NCBI RefSeq assembly: GCF_029227915.1
Contig: NC_079885.1
Span: forward strand, 13,715,001 to 13,779,000
Reading direction: 5' to 3'
From: Hydractinia symbiolongicarpus
Lineage: Eukaryota; Cnidaria; Hydrozoa; Anthoathecata; Hydractiniidae
Length of the DNA: 64,000 nucleotides
The position numbers and the translations under genes are program-made. Of the stretch, positions 41,901 through 53,800 are shown piece after piece. The stretch's first letter is position 1. Every line of letters begins with the position of its first letter. Under the pieces are notes generated by a model. That model did not search any database. It had not been told where the DNA came from and worked only from the letters and a program-made list of their open reading frames with translations.

Positions 41901-42267
41901 ATTTGTGAGTGTGTTTTCCATACAGCCTGGTTTAGCTTTTGACACAATCTTTTTGAGTTTTGTGTTAACATTCTTTTTCAACTGAGGACTCTATATAGTG
42001 CACCGTTTTGTGACAGTTTCTTAGTGTGTTTCCCTGTTTTTCTCGATATAGTCTTTCTCTCTTTTTGTCTCTCATTTTATTCCGTACAAATATACATAAT
42101 CTTCACATTACATATTTACTTTTTATCTATTGTATATAACCATTTTAAATGAATATTAATATTTTTAACATTTTATTTTCAGGACGCATATTTATAGCAG
42201 TGTTTTATATACTGACATGCAAATCCTGTATAAACATTCGTTAAATAAATAAATAAATAAATAAATA
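38938..42267 (+). mobile_element. L2/CR1-like non-LTR retrotransposon, 5'-truncated
   Basis: It is inserted within a satellite monomer: left flank ends ...CAATAGA and right flank begins AACACTG, which together restore the monomer. It holds the endonuclease-RT frame, a ~370-bp 3' UTR and a short AAAT tandem tail (about 42243-42267) in place of poly(A). Short 3' repeats are typical for the CR1/L2 group. No clear target-site duplication is visible. Confidence 0.85.
39008..41893 (+). CDS. LINE ORF2: AP endonuclease and reverse transcriptase
   Basis: This is an uninterrupted frame of about 960 codons that stays open upstream of 39008 into the truncated 5' end. A 2A-like motif GDVESCPGP comes first (39035-39061). 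The apurinic endonuclease follows (FLHQNIRGIF, LSETHIEA, GKGGGVATYI, MGDVNVNY, LSLSDHDC). The reverse transcriptase has KATGADDIPPGVLK, NYRPISVLP, FVDLSKAFDT, GVPQGSILGP and the catalytic FADDTVLYF, with a C-terminal region after. All key motifs are present and no stop interrupts them, so the insertion is probably fairly young. Confidence 0.9.
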   Translation: MICLLLLACGDVESCPGPQYEQIKSFTNMKGIKFLHQNIRGIFHNIANLTALLSYENRIDILTLSETHIEAQSGFDNNDLYTIPGYNFISRCREIGKGGGVATYISEQLTWKRREDLEMNDIECIWLEIFPKNAKSFLICCMYRPPDSSLYLNSRFNEILREMLIAVNKLTLETIIMGDVNVNYLKQGDHREIKDIFKLQSFVQLVKKPTRITQDTETLIDVIFTNKSSTISHTDVLPLSLSDHDCIGCVRKVNHQKFKSRTTRCRNYNKYDPEKLNTDINNHDWQPMYEMSSVESSWEYFKTTVHAIIDKHAPVITKMVKGRSCPWLSAEIKKHMNNRDKLLRKARKTKKASDWCLYRQLKNLCNNKIRVARNGYQKNLLVENRDNPRKFWKTIKSIFPAGKSSSPTNSDQPDAAEKLLYANKFCRYFSDCARKLKDVAFPLRNLIWRYTPIISTRTDKLFHFHYVTKVFVEKELKSLKRKKATGADDIPPGVLKDAATLLSQPLAFIINLSLRTSTIPSDWKIAKVTPLFKGGNSSEETNYRPISVLPIVSKILERAVHHQLIDYLESNNLLSRNQFGYRRKRSTEMATTLLTDNIRKEVDSGNLVGAIFVDLSKAFDTLSHGLLLSKLCSYGIKGIALNWFSDYLFNRKQYCVVNNVASEEKSIVCGVPQGSILGPILFLLYFNDFEECVKYSEVIEFADDTVLYFASKRLQDIEDKFNYDLEKIAEYLKDNELVINLRKGKTESMVFGTQKRLSMYSRQMNLYYNDVPISSTTHYKYLGTVLDPSLNMNENFNTIYKRASNKLRLLSSLEMGLTADAVRKIYTAIILPGLSYCSNVQLKFSDTQIKRLESIDNRARILTQQNVPEIRKEIEKRAVLFVKKCLDGNVCDNFQDYFTVKRHQRTTRNNGFLLFIPKVKLEFAKGSFFSMGVSLFNSLPIGIRQCEIFEEFKALCQAHFV

Positions 42268-45200
42268 AACACTGTTAAGCACGTGCACAGCCCTCTAAAC
42301 GCTGTAATATGACCCTTTTTAGCCTAATAAATGTCTTACACCTAAATCACGTGATTCCATCCTTCAACGCAGGCTACAAACAATCTAGTTTTCCCACTAT
42401 CATTGGACTACGACGTTGGAAGTCGTTTTCCTTGCCGCTACGGCCTTAGAACACTGTTAACTTCGTACACGGCCTTCTAAATGCTGAAATATTGCTTTTT
42501 GTAGCCTAGTGAACGCGTTATGGGTAAATACCGTCATCCACCTGAATGCCCCGGTTACCATTGGAGTAGCCCTTCCAGTCTCAATGGACTACGACGTCCC
42601 AAGTCGTTTTATTTGGCGGAGCCTAATGAAGGCGTCATACGCAAACACCGTGGCAGAGGTCACCATTGGTGTAGTCGTTCCAGTCTTAATGGACTACGAC
42701 GTCCAAAGTCGTATTCCTTTGGAGTGGTCCTTCCAATCTCAATGAACTATGAAGTCCCAAGTCGTTCTCTTTGGCGGAGGCTAAGAAAGGCGTTATACGT
42801 AAGTACCGTCGTTCCACCTGTATGCGCAGCTTACCATTGGTGTAGTCCTTCCAGTCTCAATGGACTGCGACGTCCCAAGTCGTTTTCTTTGGCCCCATGG
42901 CTTTAGAACACCGTTAGCTACGTGCAAAGCCCTCTAAAAGCTTTATTAATGCCTCTTGCAGCCTAATAAAGGCCTTACACGTAAATCACGTGCTTCCACG
43001 CTCCCAGAAAGGCCACCATTGGCCTAGTGTTCCCAACTGCAATGGACTACGACGTCTCAAATCGTTCTCCTTGCCACCATGGCTTTGGAACACTGTTAAC
43101 TACGTGCACTGCCCCCTAAAAGCTGTAATATGGCGTTTTGCAGCCTAATAAAGGCGTCATAAGTAAGTACCGTCGTTCTTCCTGCATGAGCAGGTTACCA
43201 TTGGAGTAGTCCTTCCAGTTTCAATGAACTACGACGCCCCAAGTCATTCTCCTTCGCGTTATGGCTTTAGAACGCTGTTTACTACTTGCAAAGTCTTCTA
43301 AGGGCTGCAATATGGCCAATTGCAGCCTAACAAAGGCCTTACATGTAAATCACGTACTTCCATGCTCCAAGGCAGGCTACCAATATTCTAGTGTTCCCAC
43401 TATCATTGGACTACGACGTTCCAAGTCGTTTTCTTTGGCGCTATGGCAATAGAACACTGTTAACTACGTGCACGGCCCTCTGTAATCTGTAATATTGCCC
43501 TTTGCAGTCTAATAAAGGCCTTACACGTAAATCACGTGCTTCCACGCTCCCAGAAAGTCTACAATTGGCCTAGTGTTCCCAACTTCAATGGACTACGACG
43601 TCTCAAGTCGTTTTCCTTGCCACTATGGCTTTAGAACATTGTTAACTACGTGCACTGCCCTCTAAAAGCTGTAATATGGCGTTTTACAGCCTAATAAAGG
43701 CGTCATAAGTAAGTACCGTCGTTCTTCCTGCATGAGCAGGTTACCATTGGAGTAGTCCTTCCAGTTTCAATGAACTACGACGTCCCAAGTCATTCTCCTT
43801 CGCGTTATGGCTTTAGAACGCTGTTTACTACTTGCAAAGTCTTCTAAGGGCTGTAATATGGCCAATTGCAGCCTAACAAAGGCCTTACATGTAAATCACG
43901 TACTTCCATGCTCCAAGGCAGGCTACCAATATTCTAGTGTTCCCACTATCATTGGACTACGACGTTCCAAGTCGTTTTCCTTGGCGCTATGGCAATAGAA
44001 CACTGTTAACTACGTGCACGGCCCTCTGTAATCTGTAATATTGCCCGTTGCAGTCTAATAAAGGCCTTACACGTAAATCACGTGCTTCCACGCTTCCAGA
44101 AAGTCTACCATTGGCCTAGTGTTCCCAACTTCAATGGACTACGACGTCTCAAGTCGTTTTCCTTGCCACTATGGCTTTAGAACATTGTTAACTACGTGCA
44201 CTACCCTCTAAAAGCTGTAATATGGCGTTTTACAGCCTAATAAAGGCGTCATAAGTAAGTACCGTCGTTCTTCCTGCATGAGCAGGTTACCATTGGAGTA
44301 GTCCTTCCAGTTTCAATGAACTACGACGTCCCAAGTCATTCTCCTTCGCGTTATGGCTTTAGAACGCTGTTTACTACTTGCAAAGTTTTCTAAAGGCTGT
44401 AATATGGCCATTTGCAGCCTAATAAAGGCCTTACATGTAAATCACGTACTTCCATGCTCCAAGGCAGGCTACAAATAGTTTAGTCTTCCTACCATCACGG
44501 GACTACGACGTCCCAAGTCGTTTTCCTTTGGACTGGTCCTTCCAGTCTCAATGAACTACGACGTCCCAAGTCGTTTTCCTTGCTGCCATGGCTTTAGAAC
44601 GCTGTTTACTACTTTCAAAGTCCTCTAAAGGCTGTAATATGGCAATTTGCAGCCTAATAAAGGCCTTACACGTAAATGACGTGCTTCCACGCTCCCAGAA
44701 AGGCTACCATTGGCCTAGTGTTCCCAATTTCAATGGACTACGACGTCTCAAGTCGTTTTCCTTGCTGCCATGGCTTTAGAACGCTGTTTGCTACTTTCAA
44801 AGTCCTCTAAAGGCTGTAATATGGCAATTTGCAGCCTAATAAAGGCCTTACACGTAAATGACGTGCTTCCACGCTCCTGGAAAGGCTACCATTGGTCCAG
44901 TGGTTCCAGTCTTAATGGACTAAGACGTGCCAAGCCGTTTTCTTGCTACCATGGCTTTAAAACGCTGTTTACTAGTTGCAAGTCTCTCTAAATGCTGTAA
45001 TATGGCAATGTGCGGCCTAATATAGGCCTTACACGCAAATCACGTGCTTTCACGCTCCCAGAAAGGCTACCATTGGCCTAGTGTTCCCAATTTCAATGGA
45101 CTACGACGTCTCAAGTCGTTCTCCTTGCCACCATGGCTTTAGAACATTGCTAACTACGTGCACATACCCCCTAAACGCTGTAATATGGCCTTTTGTAATC

Positions 45201-46330
45201 TAATAAAGGCCTTACACGTAAATCACGTGCTTTCACAGGCTCAAGCAGGCTACCATTGGACTAGCGCTCTCAGTCTCAACGCACTACGACGTCTCAAGTC
45301 GTTTTCTTTGGCACCATGGCATTGGAACTCTTATTACTTCTTGCAGAGGCATCTAAAGTTTGTAATATGGCCTCTTTCAGCCTAATAAAGGCGTTATACG
45401 TAAATACCGTTATGCACCTGCCTGCCCAGGTTACCATTGGTGTAGTCCTTCCAGTCTTACTGGACTACGACAATCCAAGTCGCTTTCATTGGCGCCGTGG
45501 CGTTGGAAGACCGGTAACTACGTGCACAGACCTCTAAAGGCCGTAATATGGCGTTTTGCAGCGTAATAAAGGCGTTATACGTATATACCATGGTTCTACC
45601 TGCATGCGCATGTTACCATTGGTGTAGTCCTTCTAGTGTCAATGGACTACGACGTCCCAAGACGTTTTCTTTGGCGCCATGGCTTTAAAACACTGTTAAC
45701 TACGTGCATGGCCCTCTGTTAGCCGTAATATTGCCTCTTGCGGGATAATGAAGGCCTTACACGTAAATCACGTGTTTCCACGCTCCTGGAGAGCCTACCA
45801 TTAGTCTAATGTGTTCAATCTCAATGGACTAAGACGTCCCAAGTCGTTTTCTTGTCGCCATGGCTTTAGAATAGTGTTTACTAGTTGCAAAGGCCTCTAA
45901 ATGCTGTAATATGGCCATTTGCAGCCTAATAAAGGCCTTACACGTAAATCACGTGCTTCCATAGGCTCAGGGAGGCTACCATTGGTGCAGTCCTTCTAGT
46001 CTCAAGGAACTACGAAATCCAAGTCGTCTTCTTTCGCTCAGCCTAATAAATGCGTTATACGTAAACACCGTCGTTCCACCTGCATGCGCAGCTTACCAGT
46101 GGAGTAGTCTTTCCAATCTCCATGAACTACGACGTCTCAAGTCGTTTTCCTTGCCGCCATGGCTTTAGAATGCTGTTTACTACTTGCAAAGACGTCTAAA
46201 TGCTGAAATATGGCCATTTTCAACTTGATATAGGCCTTACACGTAAATCACGTGATTCCACAGGCCCAGGCAGGCTACTATTGGCGTAGTCCACCCAGTC
46301 TCAATGGGCTACGACGTTCCAAGTTGTCTT
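42268..46330 (+). repeat. ~182-bp satellite array, block 2
   Basis: Same monomers as block 1, with clear higher-order structure. For example, a 546-bp period (3 monomers) is seen between 43261 and 43807, and a 182-bp repeat between 44588 and 44770. The short open frames here (for instance MALERCLLLAKSSKG...) are by-products of the monomer. Confidence 0.9.
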
Positions 46331-47079
46331 CTAAAGGCCTGGTGCCAAGGAAAGTGACATGGAACGTTGTAGTCGTTTCAAGAAGGAAGGAATAGACCGA
46401 TGGCCATCATTCTCAGCGCCTGAAACGATGTGAATTACGTGTTTATTATGCTGTAAAAGGCCATATTACGGCCTCTGTAGGACTGTGCACGCAGGCGGCA
46501 GGCTTGTAAAGGCCTAGACCAATGGCCACCTGTCTCATTGCCTGGAACCACGTGAATTGCGTGTAGAACCCTTATTAGGCCGTAATAGGCTATAATCAAG
46601 ACTTTGTAGGCCTGTGTACGCAGTTGGGGGTCTTCTAAAGGCCTGGTGCTAAGGAAAACGACTTGGAACTTCGTAGTTCTTTGAGCCTGGAAGGACTAGA
46701 TCGATAGCCAGATGTCTGGGCGCTTGAAACTGGGTGATTTACGTGTAAAACCTTTATTAGGCCGTAAAAGGCCATATTACAGCATTTGGAGGTCTGTGCA
46801 CGCAGTTGCAGGGCTTCTAAAGACCTGGTGGCAAAGAAAATCACTTAGAATGTTGTAGTCCTTTAAGATAGGAAAGACGTCTTCAATAACCACCTGTCTC
46901 ACCGCCTGGAACCACGTGAAATCCGTGTAGGGCTTTTATTATCCTCTAAAAAGACATATTACAGCATTTGTAGGACTGTGCAAGCAGTTGGAGGCTTCGA
47001 TAGGCATTTTGCCAAGCAAAAGGAATACACCGATGGTCACCTTTCTCAGGGCTTGTAGTGACGTGAATTACGTGTACGG
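46331..47079 (-). repeat. Inverted satellite block (copy 1)
   Basis: About four monomers lie in reverse orientation. The plus strand reads TCTAAAGGCCTGGTGCCAAGG, GCCATATTACAGCATTTG and GTGTAAAACCTTTATTAGG, the reverse complement of the usual landmarks. They are more diverged from the rest than neighbouring monomers are. Normal orientation resumes at about 47080. Confidence 0.85.
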
Positions 47080-50000
47080 CCCTTTGGACGCTGTAATATG
47101 GCCATTTGCAGCCTATTAAAGGCCTTACATGTAAATCACGTACTTCCATGCTCCAAGGCAGGCTACCAATATTCTAGTGTTCCCACTATCATTGGACTAC
47201 GACGTTCCAAGTCGTTTTCTTTGGCGCTATGGCAATAGAACACTGTTAACTACGTGCACGGCCCTCTGTAATCTGTAATATTGCCCTTTGCAGTCTAATA
47301 AAGGCCTTACACGTAAATCACGTGCTTCCACGCTCCCAGAAAGTCTACAATTGGCCTAGTGTTCCCAACTTCAATGGACTACGACGTCTCAAGTCGTTTT
47401 CCTTGCCACTATGGCTTTAGAACATTGTTAACTACGTGCACTGCCCTCTAAAAGCTGTAATATGGCGTTTTACAGCCTAATAAAGGCGTCATAAGTAAGT
47501 ACCGTCGTTCTTCCTGCATGAGCAGGTTACCATTGGAGTAGTCCTTCCAGTTTCAATGAACTACGACGTCCCAAGTCATTCTCCTTCGCGTTATGGCTTT
47601 AGAACGCTGTTTACTACTTGCAAAGTCTTCTAAGGGCTGTAATATGGCCAATTGCAGCCTAACAAAGGCCTTACATGTAAATCACGTACTTCCATGCTCC
47701 AAGGCAGGCTACCAATATTCTAGTGTTCCCACTATCATTGGACTACGACGTTCCAAGTCGTTTTCCTTGGCGCTATGGCAATAGAACACTGTTAACTACG
47801 TGCACGGCCCTCTGTAATCTGTAATATTGCCCGTTGCAGTCTAATAAAGGCCTTACACGTAAATCACGTGCTTCCACGCTTCCAGAAAGTCTACCATTGG
47901 CCTAGTGTTCCCAACTTCAATGGACTACGACGTCTCAAGTCGTTTTCCTTGCCACTATGGCTTTAGAACATTGTTAACTACGTGCACTACCCTCTAAAAG
48001 CTGTAATATGGCGTTTTACAGCCTAATAAAGGCGTCATAAGTAAGTACCGTCGTTCTTCCTGCATGAGCAGGTTACCATTGGAGTAGTCCTTCCAGTTTC
48101 AATGAACTACGACGTCCCAAGTCATTCTCCTTCGCGTTATGGCTTTAGAACGCTGTTTACTACTTGCAAAGTTTTCTAAAGGCTGTAATATGGCCATTTG
48201 CAGCCTAATAAAGGCCTTACATGTAAATCACGTACTTCCATGCTCCAAGGCAGGCTACAAATAGTTTAGTCTTCCTACCATCACGGGACTACGACGTCCC
48301 AAGTCGTTTTCCTTTGGACTGGTCCTTCCAGTCTCAATGAACTACGACGTCCCAAGTCGTTTTCCTTGCTGCCATGGCTTTAGAACGCTGTTTACTACTT
48401 TCAAAGTCCTCTAAAGGCTGTAATATGGCAATTTGCAGCCTAATAAAGGCCTTACACGTAAATGACGTGCTTCCACGCTCCCAGAAAGGCTACCATTGGC
48501 CTAGTGTTCCCAATTTCAATGGACTACGACGTCTCAAGTCGTTTTCCTTGCTGCCATGGCTTTAGAACGCTGTTTGCTACTTTCAAAGTCCTCTAAAGGC
48601 TGTAATATGGCAATTTGCAGCCTAATAAAGGCCTTACACGTAAATGACGTGCTTCCACGCTCCTGGAAAGGCTACCATTGGTCCAGTGGTTCCAGTCTTA
48701 ATGGACTAAGACGTGCCAAGCCGTTTTCTTGCTACCATGGCTTTAAAACGCTGTTTACTAGTTGCAAGTCTCTCTAAATGCTGTAATATGGCAATGTGCG
48801 GCCTAATATAGGCCTTACACGCAAATCACGTGCTTTCACGCTCCCAGAAAGGCTACCATTGGCCTAGTGTTCCCAATTTCAATGGACTACGACGTCTCAA
48901 GTCGTTCTCCTTGCCACCATGGCTTTAGAACATTGCTAACTACGTGCACATACCCCCTAAACGCTGTAATATGGCCTTTTGTAATCTAATAAAGGCCTTA
49001 CACGTAAATCACGTGCTTTCACAGGCTCAAGCAGGCTACCATTGGACTAGCGCTCTCAGTCTCAACGCACTACGACGTCTCAAGTCGTTTTCTTTGGCAC
49101 CATGGCATTGGAACTCTTATTACTTCTTGCAGAGGCATCTAAAGTTTGTAATATGGCCTCTTTCAGCCTAATAAAGGCGTTATACGTAAATACCGTTATG
49201 CACCTGCCTGCCCAGGTTACCATTGGTGTAGTCCTTCCAGTCTTACTGGACTACGACAATCCAAGTCGCTTTCATTGGCGCCGTGGCGTTGGAAGACCGG
49301 TAACTACGTGCACAGACCTCTAAAGGCCGTAATATGGCGTTTTGCAGCGTAATAAAGGCGTTATACGTATATACCATGGTTCTACCTGCATGCGCATGTT
49401 ACCATTGGTGTAGTCCTTCTAGTGTCAATGGACTACGACGTCCCAAGACGTTTTCTTTGGCGCCATGGCTTTAAAACACTGTTAACTACGTGCATGGCCC
49501 TCTGTTAGCCGTAATATTGCCTCTTGCGGGATAATGAAGGCCTTACACGTAAATCACGTGTTTCCACGCTCCTGGAGAGCCTACCATTAGTCTAATGTGT
49601 TCAATCTCAATGGACTAAGACATCCCAAGTCGTTTTCTTGTCGCCATGGCTTTAGAATAGTGTTTACTAGTTGCAAAGGCCTCTAAATGCTGTAATATGG
49701 CCATTTGCAGCCTAATAAAGGCCTTACACGTAAATCACGTGCTTCCATAGGCTCAGGGAGGCTACCATTGGTGCAGTCCTTCTAGTCTCAAGGAACTACG
49801 AAATCCAAGTCGTCTTCTTTCGCTCAGCCTAATAAATGCGTTATACGTAAACACCGTCGTTCCACCTGCATGCGCAGCTTACCAGTGGAGTAGTCTTTCC
49901 AATCTCCATGAACTACGACGTCTCAAGTCGTTTTCCTTGCCGCCATGGCTTTAGAATGCTGTTTACTACTTGCAAAGACGTCTAAATGCTGAAATATGGC

Positions 50001-50116
50001 CATTTTCAACTTGATATAGGCCTTACACGTAAATCACGTGATTCCACAGGCCCAGGCAGGCTACTATTGGCGTAGTCCACCCAGTCTCAATGGGCTACGA
50101 CGTTCCAAGTTGTCTT
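47080..50116 (+). repeat. ~182-bp satellite array, block 3
   Basis: Direct-orientation monomers, mostly the second copy of the 3,786-bp duplication. Confidence 0.9.
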
Positions 50117-50865
50117 CTAAAGGCCTGGTGCCAAGGAAAGTGACATGGAACGTTGTAGTCGTTTCAAGAAGGAAGGAATAGACCGATGGCCATCATTCTC
50201 AGCGCCTGAAACGATGTGAATTACGTGTTTATTATGCTGTAAAAGGCCATATTACGGCCTCTGTAGGACTGTGCACGCAGGCGGCAGGCTTGTAAAGGCC
50301 TAGACCAATGGCCACCTGTCTCATTGCCTGGAACCACGTGAATTGCGTGTAGAACCCTTATTAGGCCGTAATAGGCTATAATCAAGACTTTGTAGGCCTG
50401 TGTACGCAGTTGGGGGTCTTCTAAAGGCCTGGTGCTAAGGAAAACGACTTGGAACTTCGTAGTTCTTTGAGCCTGGAAGGACTAGATCGATAGCCAGATG
50501 TCTGGGCGCTTGAAACTGGGTGATTTACGTGTAAAACCTTTATTAGGCCGTAAAAGGCCATATTACAGCATTTGGAGGTCTGTGCACGCAGTTGCAGGGC
50601 TTCTAAAGACCTGGTGGCAAAGAAAATCACTTAGAATGTTGTAGTCCTTTAAGATAGGAAAGACGTCTTCAATAACCACCTGTCTCACCGCCTGGAACCA
50701 CGTGAAATCCGTGTAGGGCTTTTATTATCCTCTAAAAAGACATATTACAGCATTTGTAGGACTGTGCAAGCAGTTGGAGGCTTCGATAGGCATTTTGCCA
50801 AGCAAAAGGAATACACCGATGGTCACCTTTCTCAGGGCTTGTAGTGACGTGAATTACGTGTACGG
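50117..50865 (-). repeat. Inverted satellite block (copy 2)
   Basis: Same inverted monomers as 46331-47079, carried along in the tandem duplication. Confidence 0.85.
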
Positions 50866-53800
50866 CCCTTTGGACGCTGTAATATGGCCATTTGCAGCCT
50901 ATTAAAGGCCTTATACGCAAATACTGTCGCTCCACCTGCCTGCGCAAGTTACCATTGGTGTAGTCCTTCCAGTCTCAATGGACTATGACGTCCCAAGTCG
51001 TTTTCTTTGACGCCGTGACGTTTGAAAACCCGCAAGTACGCGCACAGTCCTCTAAATGTCATAGTATGGCTTTTGTAAGGCTAAAAAAGGCCTTACGCGT
51101 AAATCACGTGCTTCCACTCTCCAAACCAGGCCACCAATGGTGTACCTTTCCGACTTTCATTGAACTACGACGTCCCAATTCCTTTTCCTTGGCGCTTTAG
51201 CGTTAAAACAATTTTAACTACGTGCACAGGCCTCTAAATTCTGTAATATTGCCTTTTGCAGACAAATAAAGGCTTTACAGGTAAATAACGTGGTTCCACC
51301 ACCCTTCGCGGGATACCATTAGTCCAGTCATTCAAGTCTGAATGGACTATGGCGTGCCAAGTCATTTTCCTTGGCGCCATGGCTATAGAACACTGTTAAC
51401 TACGTGCACAACCCTCTAAAGGCAGTAATATGGCCATTTGCAGCCTAATAAAGTCCTTACACGTAAATCACGTTCTTCCACGCCCCCAGCAAGGCTACCA
51501 ATGGTCTAGTGTTCCCAGTCTGAACGGCCTACGACATCCCAAGTCGCTCTCTTTGGCGCCGGGGCGTTGGAAGACCGGCAACTACGCGCACAGTCTTCAA
51601 AATGCTGTAACATGGCCTTTTACAGACTAATAAAGGCCTTACACGTAAATCAGGTGCTTCCACGCTCCTAGCCAGGCTACCATTGATCTGCTCCTTCCAG
51701 TCTCAATGGACAACGACATGCCAAGTCGTTTTCCTTGGCGTCATGGCTTTAGAACAATTTTAACTCGAAAACCCGCAAGTACGCGCACAGTCCTCTAAAT
51801 GCTATAGTATGGCTTTTGTAAGTCTAAAAAAGGCCATACGCGTAAATCACGTGCTTCCACTCTCCAAACCAGGCTACCAATGGTGTACCTTTCCGACCAT
51901 CATTGAACTACGACGTCCCATTTCCTTTTCTTTGGCGTTTTAGCGTTAAAACATTTTTAACTATGTGCACAGGCCTCTAAATGCTGTAATATTGCCTTTT
52001 GTAGCCTAATTAAGGCTTTATACGTAAATACCGTCGTTCCAACTGCCTGCCCAGGTTACCATAGGAGTAGTCTTTCCAGTCTCAATGGACTATGACGTCC
52101 CAAGTCCTTTTCCTTGGTGCCATGGCTATAGAACACTGTTAACTACGTGCACAGCCCTCTAAAGTCAGAAATATGGCTTTTCGCAGCCTAATAACGCCTT
52201 TACACGAAAATACCGTGATTCCACCAGCCTCCGCGTGATACCATTGGTCTAGTCCTTCCAGTCCCAATTGACTACAACGTGCCAAGTCGTTTTCTTAGGC
52301 ACCTTGGCGTTAGAAGACCGGCAACTACGCGCACAGTCCTCCAAATGCTGTAACATAGCCTTTTACAGACAAATAAAGGTCTTACACGCAAATCACGTTC
52401 TTCCACGGCCCCAGCAAGATTACCAATGGTCTAGTGTTCCCAGTCTTAGTGGAATATGACGTCTCAAGTTCTTTTCCTGGACGCCATGGCTTTAGAACAC
52501 TGTTAACTACGTGCACAGTTCTCTAAATGCGGCATTATCGTCTTTTGCAGGCTAATAAAGGCCTTACCGTAAGTAACGTGTTTCCATGCTGCCAGGAAGG
52601 CTACCATTAGTCTAGTGTTCCCAGTCTCAATAGACTACGACGTCACAAGTTGTTTTACTTGGCGTTATGGCGTTAGAACACTGTTAACTACGTGCACAGC
52701 CCTCTAAACGCTGTAATATGGCCTTTTGTAGCCTAATTAAGGCTTTATACGTAAATACCGTCGTTCCACCTGCCTACGCCGGTTACTATTGGTGTAGACC
52801 TTCTAGTCTCAATGGACTACAACGTCTCAAGTTGTTTTCTTTGGCACCGTGGCGTTAGAAGACCGGCAACTACGCGCACAGCCCTCTAAAGGCAGTAATA
52901 TGGCCTTTTGCGGCCTAATAAAGGCTTTACACGTAAATAACGTTCTTCCACGTCCCCAGCAATGCTAACAATGGTCTAGTGTTCCCAGTCTTAATGGACT
53001 ATGGCGCTCCAAGTCCTTTTCCTTGGGGGCAATGGCTTTGGAACAATGTTAACTCCGTGCACAGCCCTCTAAATGCTGTAACATGGCCTTTTGCAGACTA
53101 ATAAAGGCTTTAAACGTAAATACTGTCGTTCCAACTGCCTTTGCAGGTTACCATTAGAGTAATCCTTCCAGTCTCAATGGACTATGACGTCCCAAGTCCT
53201 TTTCCTTTTCGCCATGGCTTTAGAACAATGTTAACTCTGCGCACAGCCCTCTAAATGCTGTACCATGGCCTTTTGCAGACTAATAAGAGCTTTAAACGTA
53301 AATACTGTCGTTCCAACTGCTTGCGCAGGTTACCATAGGAGTAGTCCTTCCAGTCTCAATGCACTATGACGTCCCAAGTCCTTTTCCTTGATGCCATGGC
53401 TATAGAACGCTGTTAACTACGTGCACAGCCCTCTAAAGGCAGTAATATGTCCATTTGCAGCCTAATAAAGGCCTTACACGTAAATCACGTTCTTCCACGT
53501 CCCCAGGAAGGCTACCATTAGTCTAGTGTTCCCAGTCTCAATAGACTACGACGTCACAAGTTGTTTTACTTGGCGTTATGGCGTTAGAACACTGTTAACT
53601 ACGTGCACAGCCCTCTAAACGCTGTAATATGGCCTTTTGTAGCCTAATTAAGGCTTTATACGTAAATACCGTCGTTCCACCTGCCTACGCCGGTTACCAT
53701 TGGTGTAGACCTTCTAGTCTCAATGGACTACAACGTCCCAAGTCATTTTCTTTGACACCGTGGCGTTAGAAGACCGGCAACTACGCGCACAGCCCTCTAA

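Larger units (their letters stand above)
43333..50904. repeat. Tandem duplication of a 3,786-bp satellite segment
   Basis: Copy 1 (43333-47118) and copy 2 (47119-50904) are almost identical. Landmarks repeat at a constant 3,786-bp offset (43807/47593, 44588/48374, 45316/49102, 46635/50421). One difference seen is G in AAGACGTCCC (about 45833) against A in AAGACATCCC (about 49619). Both breakpoints fall in AAAGGCCTTA, a sequence present in many monomers, which suggests unequal exchange. Confidence 0.9.
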
